Made by a program: the position numbers and the translations under genes. 30,566 bases of DNA from a virus. The stretch covers positions 1 to 30,566 of the IMG/VR virus record IMGVR_UViG_3300025168_011682; one strand, given 5' to 3'. The notes under the pieces were generated by a model. That model saw only the letters and a program-made list of their open reading frames with translations. It did not search any database and was not told where the DNA came from. Shown in pieces: positions 20,669-29,162 of this stretch. Numbering within the stretch: the first letter of the stretch is position 1; every line of letters begins with the position of its first letter.

Positions 20669-20881
20669 TCAGTGTAACCAAGTTACATCGTCAAGTTCGT
20701 GATACGGGAAGTTATCCTGTTCGGACCATCGTCCGTCTGATTCGTCTTCCTCTACAGGGAGGTTATCAGGATCGAAGGTCTGAGGAATGTCCTCTTCGCC
20801 ATCGGTCTCAGGTTCCCACCCCACAGGGAATTCAATGTCGAAATCGGGGAGGTCTTCGATAGTGCTAAATGGTTGTGCCAT
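20669..20881 (-). CDS. Small very acidic protein
   Basis: I start this 70-aa protein at the ATG at 20881 (MAQPFSTIEDLPDFDIE), with AAGGAA upstream. Some 23 residues are D or E and only one is R or K, spread over the whole chain. That composition is seen in DNA-mimic inhibitors but also in plain acidic linkers. It lies 17 bases after the AAA+ gene, so it may be a partner or inhibitor of that ATPase. Confidence 0.72.
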   Translation of the reverse strand: MAQPFSTIEDLPDFDIEFPVGWEPETDGEEDIPQTFDPDNLPVEEDESDGRWSEQDNFPYHELDDVTWLH

Positions 20882-20898
20882 TTGTGAAAAATTCCTTA

Positions 20899-22113
20899 TC
20901 AATAGGGGCAATTGTTGGGATTGGAGGGATCGATTTCGACCGGAGCCGATTCGGGGGTTTCTTCTGAAAGAACGACTTCAGCATCGATCTTTTCGTACAA
21001 TTTGAGAAAGTCGTGCTTCGTTTCTTCGTCGAATCGGGAAATTGCCATGCTGATGGATTTCGCCTTATCGTTGAAGATAGAAAACGCCTGCGTGATGGAG
21101 AGAAGTCGGCGAGTTGTAATAATCTCGGAAATTCCGCCTTCCATGAAAGTCTTTCGGATAGCATCCGCCCACTTCACGAGGTTGCCCGCGAAATCCTTAT
21201 CCTCGACTCCGAGCGTCTTCATTTTTCGGAGGAGAATTCGCTTCTCGACACCGTTGGAAGCATACGCCTGTTCTAACGTGACGGGGAATCGGTCGAGGAA
21301 TGCTTCATTCAAGATACCCGTATGGGCGAATGCACCCGTATCGTCGCCCTTGCCCTTAGTGTTCGCAGTTGCGAAGACTTGGAACCCCGGAGCAGGTTCG
21401 ACGAATTGATTGATTTTCTTAAGGAAAATCCCCTTGCCTTCCAATACGGGTTGGAGGCACATGAGCGGCGAAGCACCGAGGTCGATTTCGTCGAGGAGAA
21501 GAACAGCACCGTTCTTCATCGCTTGGATAACGGGACCGTCATACCAGACAGTCTCACCGTTCACAAGTCGAAACCCACCGAGCAGGTCATCCTCGTCAGT
21601 TTGCGAAGTGACGTTCACACGGTAGCATTCACGATTCACCTTCGCACATGCCTGCATGATCATCGTGGTTTTTCCGTTACCGGAAAGACCAGTCACGAAC
21701 GTGGGATAGAATGCACCCGACTTGATGATGGTAGTAACATCGTCGAAGTGACCCCATGCCACGAAGTCCGAATCCTTCGCAGGAATGACCGATTCGCTCG
21801 ACACAAGCGACTGCTTCAAGATAGCAGACGCCTGTGGAGCGGAATCGCTAACAGGAGCGGGAGCAGCGGGAGCGACACGAGTTTGTCGCTCGACCGGAGC
21901 CGATTGTCCATTAACGATCGAAGAGAGATCATAGCGACCACGACCGACTTTCATCGGGTTTTCGCTATCTTGACGGAACCAGAGCGGGATGACAGTCCAA
22001 CCCTGTGCCAGTGCGATAGGTTCAATATCGCCGTTGGTACAGTTGGCATCGAGATCGCCCGATTCAATATGTTCGCGGAGTACGTCGAGGAAGAGCGTTC
22101 TTGACTTGTTCAT
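20899..22113 (-). CDS. MoxR/CobS-type AAA+ ATPase
   Basis: This 404-aa protein has a Walker A at 142-150 (GLSGNGKTT), Walker B at 203-210 (VLLLDEID), a sensor I region (FATANTKGKG) and an arginine-finger-type DRF at 274-276. The order and the CobS-like TDEDDLLGGFRLVNGETVWYDG identify the MoxR/CobS/CbbQ branch. These ATPases act as hexamers with a VWA partner to remodel or load metal into target complexes. The first 100 residues are a separate small domain plus a proline/alanine linker. A matching VWA protein is transcribed divergently at 22488. T4-like cyanophages carry CobS-like genes, so this is likely the same kind of module. Confidence 0.92.
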   Translation of the reverse strand: MNKSRTLFLDVLREHIESGDLDANCTNGDIEPIALAQGWTVIPLWFRQDSENPMKVGRGRYDLSSIVNGQSAPVERQTRVAPAAPAPVSDSAPQASAILKQSLVSSESVIPAKDSDFVAWGHFDDVTTIIKSGAFYPTFVTGLSGNGKTTMIMQACAKVNRECYRVNVTSQTDEDDLLGGFRLVNGETVWYDGPVIQAMKNGAVLLLDEIDLGASPLMCLQPVLEGKGIFLKKINQFVEPAPGFQVFATANTKGKGDDTGAFAHTGILNEAFLDRFPVTLEQAYASNGVEKRILLRKMKTLGVEDKDFAGNLVKWADAIRKTFMEGGISEIITTRRLLSITQAFSIFNDKAKSISMAISRFDEETKHDFLKLYEKIDAEVVLSEETPESAPVEIDPSNPNNCPY

Positions 22114-22140
22114 GGTGTTAGGTTCCTGTTAGGGAGTTGG
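22111..22140 (-). repeat. Inverted 30-bp leader repeat, left copy
   Basis: The 30 bases ending with the ATG of the AAA+ gene are identical, in inverted orientation, to 22461-22490 at the start of the VWA gene. They contain the AGGA ribosome binding site and CCAACTCCCTAACAGGAACC. Two divergent genes thus share one leader. Confidence 0.95.
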
Positions 22141-22171
22141 GTGATGATTCTCGCCCCGGTGGGACTCCCTA

Positions 22172-22199
22172 ATTATACCACAAACCAGACCCAATGCAA
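22172..22199 (-). promoter_or_regulatory. Early promoter of the AAA+ gene
   Basis: Minus-strand TTGCAT (22199-22194), 16-base spacer, TATAAT (22177-22172), preceded by TTTGTGG. The same TTGTGG-TATxAT block recurs in the divergent promoter. Confidence 0.85.
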
Positions 22200-22305
22200 C
22201 CCCTTTAGACGATTTTCCTAAAATTGTGTATAAATTGTGGATAAATGATATTTTTCGATGAATTATCGTCTTTTTTGCCAAAAATCGTCATTTTTGCTTG
22301 ATTTT
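22200..22305. other. Putative replication origin: tandem DnaA boxes in AT-rich DNA
   Basis: Two perfect DnaA boxes lie head to tail on the minus strand, 11 bp apart: TTATACACA (22233-22225) and TTATCCACA (22244-22236). They match the E. coli R2 and R1/R4 box sequences. A third, degenerate AAATGATA unit follows. Next to them is a 19-bp direct repeat with core ATCGTC...TTTTTGC (22265 and 22284) in very AT-rich DNA. The spot lies between divergent promoters, a usual place for an origin. Confidence 0.6.
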
Positions 22306-22403
22306 CTCAAAAAACCGGAGCCCTAGCCCGCCCATATTAATTTTTGGTTAAATATCAATTTTCTCCTTGACACTAAATATTTGAGAATATTCTTCTTTTC
22401 CTC

Positions 22404-22431
22404 TTGCAATTGACTCCCGTTGTGGTATTAT
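22404..22431 (+). promoter_or_regulatory. Early promoter of the VWA gene
   Basis: TTGCAA (22404-22409), 16-base spacer ending TTGTGG, then TATTAT (22426-22431). A TTGACT at 22410 overlaps the spacer and gives too short a spacing. It mirrors the promoter at 22172-22199. Confidence 0.75.
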
Positions 22432-22434
22432 TAT

Positions 22435-22457
22435 GGTGGAGAGAACGACTCTCCACC
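22435..22457 (+). promoter_or_regulatory. Hairpin at the 5' end of the VWA transcript
   Basis: GGTGGAGAG / CTCTCCACC, a perfect 9-bp stem with loop AACGA, lies at the predicted RNA start. A stem at the very 5' end usually protects mRNA from decay. It is not part of the shared repeat. Confidence 0.6.
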
Positions 22458-22487
22458 TAACCAACTCCCTAACAGGAACCTAACACC

Positions 22488-24743
22488 ATGCTTCAAGTCA
22501 ACCCCGGATTCGCTCGCCTGCTCGCCACTGAAAACATCGGTGTCGCTGTTGATTCCACTGCCCCTACGGCATCCTTCGATGTTAAGCGTCGAGTTCTTAC
22601 CATGCCGAACTGGGATTGCTCGGATCGTCTGAAGGATATGCTCATCGGTCACGAATGCGCCCACGCGATCTTTACTGATTGCGGCGATCTCGAAATTCTT
22701 CTTAAAGAAGTTTTCGGCTCCGTCAATATGGTGGCGAAGGACTATCTCAACGTGGTCGAGGATATCCGAATTGACAAGTTGATCCAGCGAAAGTATGCTG
22801 GTCTTCGACGCGACTATCGTGCGGGATACAGTGAGATGCGAAACCGTGACTTTTTCGGTATGGGCGATCGTGATCCCAATACCATGAAATTCATCGACCG
22901 TCTCAATTGCCACTTCAAGGGTTTCGATGGTGATATCCAATTCGACACCGACGAAATGGTTTTCGTGAATCGTGCTGAGAACACCGAAACTTTCGAGGAA
23001 GTTTGTACGCTTGCGAAGGATATTTACGACTGGTGCAAGGAAAACGAAAGTAGCGAAGAGGTTCCCGAAGAGGGTAACACTGACGCTCCCGGTGAGGGTG
23101 AAGGCGAATCGCCTATCGAAGTCCCCGATGCGAAGGACAGCGACGAAGACGGTCCTGCTGGTCAGGGTGGTGGTATGCCGTCCGACGAAGAGGGTGAAGA
23201 GGGCGAAAGCGGTTCCGGTTCCGGTACTGGCGACGATGGTGAAGACTCCGGCGATAGTGCCGACGACGACACCGATACCGGCGAATCCGCTGAATCGACG
23301 AACGGCTCCGGTTCGGGCGATGGTGATGAAGGTGACGAAAACGACACCGACACCGATGCCGACACTCCGAGCAAGGGATTTTCTAAGGTTCACGCTCCTG
23401 CTCCCGCTACTACGCAGCGAGCGATGGACGAAAACATTGCTGGCGAAGCGAAGGTTGAGAAGAACAACGGTTGGCGTAACGAAAATGCTAACTATGATCT
23501 TCCTCTCATGAATGACATCAACCTCGATAACATCATCGTCGGTCATAAGGATGTGATCGCTGCTGGTGAGGGTCTTGCTGGTAACGATGCCAAGTGGGAA
23601 GAATTCCAGCGTGGTGCGAAGTCCACCGTTGCAAATCTCGCTCAGATGTTCGAGCGTAAGAAGGCGGCAGCAATCAACGCACGAACGCAAACCGCGAAGA
23701 CTGGTCGTCTCGATATGACCAACCTTCACAAGTACAAGATGACCGAAGATATCTTTCTTCGTAACAAGATCGAAGTCAAGGGCAAGAACCACGGAATCGT
23801 CATGTACGTCGATTGGTCCGGTTCGATGGATGATTGTATGGCGGAAACCGTTGCTCAGACCACCATCACTGCGATGTTCTGCAAGAAGGTCGGTATTCCG
23901 TTCCGCGTCTACGGATTCTCGACCTATACCACGGGCGAGCGATACTCGCAGGATGACAACCATTGCTGGGGCAAGTCGGTCAACGGTAACCACTGGAACA
24001 TCGACGAAGACAAGCGGAACAAGCGTTCCATGAATCTTCAGAACTTTTCGCTTATCGAACTTTTCTCCGATAAGATGAAGAAGGCGGATTGGGACCGTAT
24101 GGGTTCGTTCCTCATGTGCATCGGTGACTATGCTAAGTCATACGACTATCCCGGTATGCTCCACCTCGGTGGTACTCCTCTGAATGAGTCCATCGTCGCT
24201 GCTATGAAGATCGCTGGCGAATTCCGTCGAGCGAACGGTATCGACGTTCTCAATAGCATCTGGATCACTGACGGATGTGGTGGAGATCCCTTCGAGAGTC
24301 AGCGTGTTATGGTCCAGCAGCGTGAGACTGGTCGCAACTGGTCATTCGACGCCTACGCTGGCGATGCTTGTGGAACCAACGCTCTCTTCCGTATGTACAA
24401 GGATCTCGCTGGTGGCAACCTCATCGGTATCTTCCTCGATAGCAAGAAGTCCATCGAAAGAAATCTTTACTACGCTGATGGAAACTATGAACTCCGCGAA
24501 AGAAAGATCGAAAACTTCAAGAAGAACGGATTCATCGAGCAGTCACACAATGGTTATGATACCTACTTCCTGATGGATAAGAAGATTGCCGTCTACACCA
24601 GTAGCGAAAAGATGGATGCTCTCCCCGAGAACGCTTCCACCACCCGCGTCATCAACGCATTCCGCAAGGATCTCGGCAAGCGTACCATGTCCCGTCCGCT
24701 GCTCAACACCTTCACGGATAAGATTGCAAAGGAAATTGTGTGA
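22488..24743 (+). CDS. CobT-like VWA-domain protein with N-terminal HExxH motif
   Basis: This 751-aa protein has an HExxH at 55-59 (GHECAHAIFTD) followed by a CobT-like helix (VVEDIRIDKLIQRKY). Residues about 185-300 are an acidic, low-complexity linker of E, D, G, S and T. The C-terminal VWA domain has the MIDAS motif D442-W-S-G-S446 (YVDWSGSMDD), a later GGTPLNES threonine and WITDGCGG. CobT is the VWA partner of CobS-type ATPases in aerobic cobaltochelatase. Here the pair could remodel a phage or host complex, with or without protease activity. Its leader is identical to that of the AAA+ gene. The large frame on the opposite strand is a shadow caused by codon bias. Confidence 0.9.
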   Translation: MLQVNPGFARLLATENIGVAVDSTAPTASFDVKRRVLTMPNWDCSDRLKDMLIGHECAHAIFTDCGDLEILLKEVFGSVNMVAKDYLNVVEDIRIDKLIQRKYAGLRRDYRAGYSEMRNRDFFGMGDRDPNTMKFIDRLNCHFKGFDGDIQFDTDEMVFVNRAENTETFEEVCTLAKDIYDWCKENESSEEVPEEGNTDAPGEGEGESPIEVPDAKDSDEDGPAGQGGGMPSDEEGEEGESGSGSGTGDDGEDSGDSADDDTDTGESAESTNGSGSGDGDEGDENDTDTDADTPSKGFSKVHAPAPATTQRAMDENIAGEAKVEKNNGWRNENANYDLPLMNDINLDNIIVGHKDVIAAGEGLAGNDAKWEEFQRGAKSTVANLAQMFERKKAAAINARTQTAKTGRLDMTNLHKYKMTEDIFLRNKIEVKGKNHGIVMYVDWSGSMDDCMAETVAQTTITAMFCKKVGIPFRVYGFSTYTTGERYSQDDNHCWGKSVNGNHWNIDEDKRNKRSMNLQNFSLIELFSDKMKKADWDRMGSFLMCIGDYAKSYDYPGMLHLGGTPLNESIVAAMKIAGEFRRANGIDVLNSIWITDGCGGDPFESQRVMVQQRETGRNWSFDAYAGDACGTNALFRMYKDLAGGNLIGIFLDSKKSIERNLYYADGNYELRERKIENFKKNGFIEQSHNGYDTYFLMDKKIAVYTSSEKMDALPENASTTRVINAFRKDLGKRTMSRPLLNTFTDKIAKEIV

Positions 24744-25177
24744 TAACAACCTGCCCACAAGCAAATAATTTTATAAAGTTGGTTGACCGGGAAGCATCAC
24801 GTTTCTCGGTTCAACTGCTTTTCGGCTCCGGCAAAACGATCATTGCATCCGACGATAGGACACAGACAGATGGATACTTCAACGCACCAGACGGAGACGA
24901 GTCGGGTGTCATCGCGGTCGCTGTAGGTGGGGCGAAGACCAAATGGTTGCACACACTTGCACATGAATACTCACACATGTGGCAGTGGTTCACCGACGAT
25001 CCCGTGTACATAAACTGGATAAAGAAAAGTAACGATGCCAACTACCTGATCATGGAAGAACACACAGAGAGTCAGGCATGGAGCGTCATTGAGAAATACA
25101 AATTGCCTTGCGGTGATTACCGAAAACGAACAGCGAAGTACCTATCACAGTTGCGAAAAGATGCTGGACTGGACTAA
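24740..25177 (+). CDS. HExxH zinc metallopeptidase-like protein
   Basis: This 145-aa protein starts at a GTG that overlaps the VWA stop (GTGA), so it is co-translated. The zinc site is LAHEYSHMWQW (HExxH), with a helix holding EEHTESQAW that may give the third ligand. The fold resembles small phage-type metallopeptidases. Its coupling to the AAA+/VWA module suggests a shared task, perhaps cleaving what that module unfolds. The next 119 bases hold no gene and are AT-rich. Confidence 0.78.
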   Translation: MITTCPQANNFIKLVDREASRFSVQLLFGSGKTIIASDDRTQTDGYFNAPDGDESGVIAVAVGGAKTKWLHTLAHEYSHMWQWFTDDPVYINWIKKSNDANYLIMEEHTESQAWSVIEKYKLPCGDYRKRTAKYLSQLRKDAGLD

Positions 25178-25296
25178 TTCTCTATGACACTCTGAGCGGC
25201 ACAAACCACGCATATCCTTTTTATTTAATTAATAAAACACATTTTGCAACATTTTCCCCCATTTTCCACCACAACATTAAGAAAGATTCATACACA

Positions 25297-25803
25297 ATGG
25301 CAAACCACGTTAACAACATAATCGAAATCACATTCCCCAATTCCCAGAGCAATACCATCAATTCTATTCTAAAGAAACTTGTTGATGAAGACACTCTTCA
25401 TTGTCTCTATGATTCCTATGAGAATACCGTAAAATGGAATGATAATCATATTGGTGCAAAGTGGACACGGTTTAATGATGTCCCCTACATTGATGAAAAT
25501 TCTCTTCATTTGTGTATTGAATCTGCATGGAGTGAAATTTCGCCATTCATTGATCATATTAATTATCTTACAGACAATGAGTGTTCTATTCGTCATAAGT
25601 TCATTGACGAGTGTCCTACCTTTGTTGGTTCTCGCATCTATGAGAATGGTGAAATGATTGATGAAATTTATCTTGATGATATTGAAGAATTGATTGACAA
25701 GGAGGCAAATAGGCGATCTGTCAAGGAAGGTGTAGAGGATACCGAAGATTGGCGATGGGATTGGATGTGGGACTTTGTGTATGAATCAATGGAGCATCAC
25801 TAG
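25297..25803 (+). CDS. Api92-like (ferredoxin-fold, DUF1281-type) protein
   Basis: This 168-aa protein begins MANHVNNIIEITFPNSQSNT and carries a KWTRFNDVPYIDENSLHLCI region, as in Api92-like phage proteins with a ferredoxin-like fold. It is acidic, with a WRWDWMWDFVYESMEHH end. Family function is unknown; some members sit among anti-restriction genes. Codons here favour T and A far more than in the neighbouring VWA gene. The ribosome binding site is weak (AAGAAAG). A TATGGGG/CCCCATA hairpin follows the stop. Confidence 0.68.
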   Translation: MANHVNNIIEITFPNSQSNTINSILKKLVDEDTLHCLYDSYENTVKWNDNHIGAKWTRFNDVPYIDENSLHLCIESAWSEISPFIDHINYLTDNECSIRHKFIDECPTFVGSRIYENGEMIDEIYLDDIEELIDKEANRRSVKEGVEDTEDWRWDWMWDFVYESMEHH

Positions 25804-25876
25804 GAGTATGGGGACTTTACCCCATAAAATATAAAAAAGTAAAGAACATTACCTTACTTCCCTACATACTAATGAG

Positions 25877-26644
25877 ATGCAGTTACCAATACTTGCTAGG
25901 TATCTCTCAGCGTCTTTAATATGCTCCTCATTCATGGGAAGTTGTGTTTCTCCAGTAACCACAACCACCTTCGATAACACTCCTCCTACATCAGAACCTT
26001 TCACCCTTCCTCAGTCTGATTCTTTTTCTTATCATTTGTTTGATGAAAATGATTCATATGATTTTGTTGGTGCAATACGAAATTATAACACTGGTTCTGT
26101 AATTGGGACGGGTGTACTCATTGCACCTAATGTTGTTCTCTCTGCTGCTCATGTTGTGAACAGTAAAGATATGGATAATCTAGAATGGGTCGAAGTTGAT
26201 GGTGATCGATCTTGTATTAACAGAATTGTCTATTTTCCCTCTATTTTAAGGCGAAATTGGCATGATATTGCCCTTGTATTTCTTGAGTCTGATTCTGATA
26301 AGGATCCTTGTTTAATGTTTAATAATGCGACCGATGACTTGTATAAAAATATGCCTCTTACCACAGTGGGGCATGGTCATGGACTACGCAGAAACAGCAA
26401 TCCCGGTGTCTTCAGATATTACGGGAGACTTGTTCTTTCACCAAGATTCATGATCATGCTCCCGCTAAGGGATACCGTCTGGCACGGTGACTCGGGTGGT
26501 GCGATTCTTACTCATGATAACAAATTGATAGGAATCATTACACATTATGGAATTACAAGTGATGGTCGTATATACGAGAATGCCGGTGCGTCGATTGAAT
26601 TCTACAAAGAATGGATCGACTCGCATCTGGCAACTCTACCCTAA
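25877..26644 (+). CDS. Trypsin-like serine protease with lipoprotein-type signal
   Basis: This 255-aa protein has an N-terminal hydrophobic segment ending in a lipobox-like M20-G-S-C23, so it is probably a lipoprotein. A low-complexity T/P/S linker follows. The catalytic triad is clear: H92 (LSAAHVV), D130 (NWHDIALVF) and S206 (HGDSGGAIL), the S1/trypsin arrangement. It would act in the periplasm or at the outer membrane. Codon use is AT-rich like the gene before it, and no ribosome binding site is seen, so both may be recent arrivals. Possible roles are cleavage of envelope or competitor proteins. Confidence 0.85.
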   Translation: MQLPILARYLSASLICSSFMGSCVSPVTTTTFDNTPPTSEPFTLPQSDSFSYHLFDENDSYDFVGAIRNYNTGSVIGTGVLIAPNVVLSAAHVVNSKDMDNLEWVEVDGDRSCINRIVYFPSILRRNWHDIALVFLESDSDKDPCLMFNNATDDLYKNMPLTTVGHGHGLRRNSNPGVFRYYGRLVLSPRFMIMLPLRDTVWHGDSGGAILTHDNKLIGIITHYGITSDGRIYENAGASIEFYKEWIDSHLATLP

Positions 26645-26673
26645 ATTTAAATACATAAAGTAGGAGTTTTATT

Positions 26674-26961
26674 ATGCCAACGTACAGTTTTAGTTGCGGA
26701 AGTTGTGAAAAGTCGTTTGATAGTTTTCTTACCATGTCCAAGTGTGAGGAACCATTGGGCGAAGCATGTCCAGAGTGTGGTGAGTCGGGTAAAGTCGTGA
26801 AAGCATATACGGCAGCACCCACCGCATGGATGGATTCTAATTATATGGTAGACAAACCACAAGGTGGTCAATTCCAAGATCGTATGCAACACATCATGGA
26901 CAACCATCAAGCACTCGACAAGGAAGCAAGGGATAATCTAGGAAGACACACCACTCGATGA
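26674..26961 (+). CDS. FmdB-like zinc-ribbon protein
   Basis: This 95-aa protein starts MPTYSFSCGSCEKSFDSFLT, the usual FmdB start, and has a second knuckle CPECG (ACPECGESG), giving a zinc ribbon. The C-terminal half is polar and helical. FmdB-family proteins are small putative regulators; the phage role is unknown. AGGAG lies 9 bases before the ATG, and a TAAATACA element upstream (about 26647) resembles a late promoter core. It overlaps the next gene by ATGA. Confidence 0.85.
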   Translation: MPTYSFSCGSCEKSFDSFLTMSKCEEPLGEACPECGESGKVVKAYTAAPTAWMDSNYMVDKPQGGQFQDRMQHIMDNHQALDKEARDNLGRHTTR

Positions 26962-29162
26962 CCAAGCGTATACCCAAATCCAAGGAGGGGCAAGACCCCG
27001 ATACCCACAGTGATCTCTACACAGACGAGGATCCCAAGGGTACGATACATGGACTCGGGTTCACGGATGCGGCAAGGGCGAGAGAGTCGGTTGTCAAGAT
27101 TGAAAAGTCGGATCGCACCCATGCACATAAGGTGCAGGCAGCAATCGCCATGAGTCAGAGGGCAAAGGTCGCCAGCAAGAGGGCGAATGATCCTGATAAG
27201 AAGAAAAACCTCGCTGCGGCAGCAGAGGTTTACTTCGCTTTTATAGAAAAGATGAAAAAAATAACTAAGAAGAGAACTATGAAAGAATTCAAAGATTACA
27301 TCAAAAAAGATTGCGGATGCGGATGCGACGAGTTGTCCGAAACCAGTGGTGAATACAAGGGTAAAGAGGTTGATCTCGATAACCCATTCCGCCTACCACA
27401 AGGATCGAAGAAGAAGTTCGGTGTCTACGTCAAGAACCCGAAGACCGGCAATGTCATCATGGTCAAGTTCGGTGACCCCAACCTATCCATCAAGCGAGAT
27501 AGTCCCGACCGACTCAAGAACTTTCGTGCGAGACACAATTGTGACGAAAAGACTGATAAGACCACTCCCGGTTACTGGTCATGTAAATTCTGGGAGAAGG
27601 ATAGTCCAGTATCGAAACTATTGAGCAAGGGTGATGTGACCGAGAGCATCAACACAGATATAAAGGGTTGGATTCATCCCAAGACAAAGAAGTCATATAT
27701 CACCAAACGCATGACTCCCTACCACGTTCAGTTCATTGTGCAGAAACCAAGAGACTTTGGTATCACCGTAAAAGATATCTTGGGTGTACTTGAAAAGTGG
27801 AACGACTCGATGGACGCACCTGATCCCGCAGAAGAAGCAAAAGATGAATTTTTAGATCTCAAAACCGGAAAGAAAGATATGCAGAAACTCGTCGAGTATC
27901 TTGCAATGAAAAAGGGTTGGTATCGTGTAGTTGGTGCTGACTGGTCTGAAATTACTGGTTTAAAGATAAACGATAAAATTATCAGTGATGTTCTTAATAT
28001 CATGGAAGACGAAGGTGTGATTCCATATGATGGACAAGGCATCAAGTCACTTGTTTGTGGTGAGTATCGACCGGATGGGGATTACATGGTCGAGAAATCA
28101 ATCAAGATACTTGAGGGTGATGCTATTATAAGAGCATTGCGTGGCAAGAAGACAGGTAAGCGTACAGAGATCGGACAGACTATGGCAATGTTCCGTGGTG
28201 AGTCTCTTGAAATTTCGCAACTCGATGAGGCAGTAGATCCCAAGGATATGCTTCGTATTTTCAATGATCTCAACAAGGGCGATAGCATCAAGGTTAAGTT
28301 TAAGTCAGTGATGGCAACAGCATCAAAGAACTTCGTCGAACTCGTTGTCACCAGTGGTCGCCGCACGGTAGGCAAGGCAAAGGTCGAGCGTATCATTCTC
28401 AAGTCGAAGAAAAACCCCGGTGGTGTGAAGTATTTCTTATACCGTCGAGGTGATAATGTATCGTTCGCAATGGGTGACATGGCAGCAATCGTCGATGACA
28501 TTCAAGAGAACGTACAAATAAACGAGGGTCTCAAGGATAGACTTGTTTCCAAGTTGTTGAAAATGACACCTGTTGCTAAACTTGTTGCAAGAAATCCACA
28601 GACTACACATCTTGCGATGAGTCTACTTGCGATCCCCGCAGTCAACAAAATACTTGATAGGGCAAATTATGATAATCTACAAAAGGTTATTGATATTGCC
28701 GAGTTCATGAAGGATTCGGTCGCATCACTTGGTGCAGAAAAAGATCCGTCCATGTGTGAGGATCGAGTCGTGAAATATTCGGAATTCTTAGACGAAAAGA
28801 CCTATGCAAAGTCTGGTCTGGGTAAGTGGATGAATCAACAGTCCGCAGGTGGTGGTGCCGGTTGGGATCGCTACGGGACAGACGGAGAGAAACTTGGCAA
28901 GTGTGGTGATGCCAAAGAGGGTGAACCATACAGTGCCTGTCTCTCAAAGCAGAAGGCAGATAAACTAGGCAAGAAGAAGATCGCATCATTTGTTCGTCGC
29001 AAGAGATATGCACAGGACAAGAAAAAGCGTGGTGACATTGGTGATGGTGGAAAAGGTCAAAAACCAATCAATGTCAAAACAGGCGTAACCGACAAAGATC
29101 CCAAGAAACAAGGAATTCAAGATTCTTGGTCTACTAAATACAATAAAGGATTCGATTCATGA
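26958..29162 (+). CDS. 734-aa mosaic of phage modules with internal capsid-targeting-like sequences
   Basis: Modules in order: (1) about 1-105, HSDLYTDEDPKGTIHGLGF and AHKVQAAIAMSQRAK, which I recall as a separate small protein in other marine phages. (2) residue 108, MKEFKDYIKKDCGCGCDELSE, a capsid-targeting-like start with an L-S-E site. (3) about 125-215, KEVDLDNPFRLPQGSKKKFG through YWSCKFW, a module also seen near phage head proteases. (4) about 215-600, of unknown fold, with a further L-D-E-A site near 425. (5) V605-K-Y-S-E-F-L-D-E, a second internal targeting-like copy. (6) about 635-734, GWDRYGTDGEKLGKCGD and SACLSKQKADKLGKKKIASF, a recurring basic module. It may be a precursor cut by the prohead protease. 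Internal starts at 27279 (ATG) and 28770 (GTG) are possible. Confidence 0.78.
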   Translation: MTKRIPKSKEGQDPDTHSDLYTDEDPKGTIHGLGFTDAARARESVVKIEKSDRTHAHKVQAAIAMSQRAKVASKRANDPDKKKNLAAAAEVYFAFIEKMKKITKKRTMKEFKDYIKKDCGCGCDELSETSGEYKGKEVDLDNPFRLPQGSKKKFGVYVKNPKTGNVIMVKFGDPNLSIKRDSPDRLKNFRARHNCDEKTDKTTPGYWSCKFWEKDSPVSKLLSKGDVTESINTDIKGWIHPKTKKSYITKRMTPYHVQFIVQKPRDFGITVKDILGVLEKWNDSMDAPDPAEEAKDEFLDLKTGKKDMQKLVEYLAMKKGWYRVVGADWSEITGLKINDKIISDVLNIMEDEGVIPYDGQGIKSLVCGEYRPDGDYMVEKSIKILEGDAIIRALRGKKTGKRTEIGQTMAMFRGESLEISQLDEAVDPKDMLRIFNDLNKGDSIKVKFKSVMATASKNFVELVVTSGRRTVGKAKVERIILKSKKNPGGVKYFLYRRGDNVSFAMGDMAAIVDDIQENVQINEGLKDRLVSKLLKMTPVAKLVARNPQTTHLAMSLLAIPAVNKILDRANYDNLQKVIDIAEFMKDSVASLGAEKDPSMCEDRVVKYSEFLDEKTYAKSGLGKWMNQQSAGGGAGWDRYGTDGEKLGKCGDAKEGEPYSACLSKQKADKLGKKKIASFVRRKRYAQDKKKRGDIGDGGKGQKPINVKTGVTDKDPKKQGIQDSWSTKYNKGFDS

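Noticed and set aside
22431-23993. 520-aa open frame on the minus strand
   Set aside because: It lies fully inside the VWA gene in the opposite direction, has no ribosome binding site, and its valine/threonine/isoleucine-rich text is the usual shadow of a GC-biased acidic gene.
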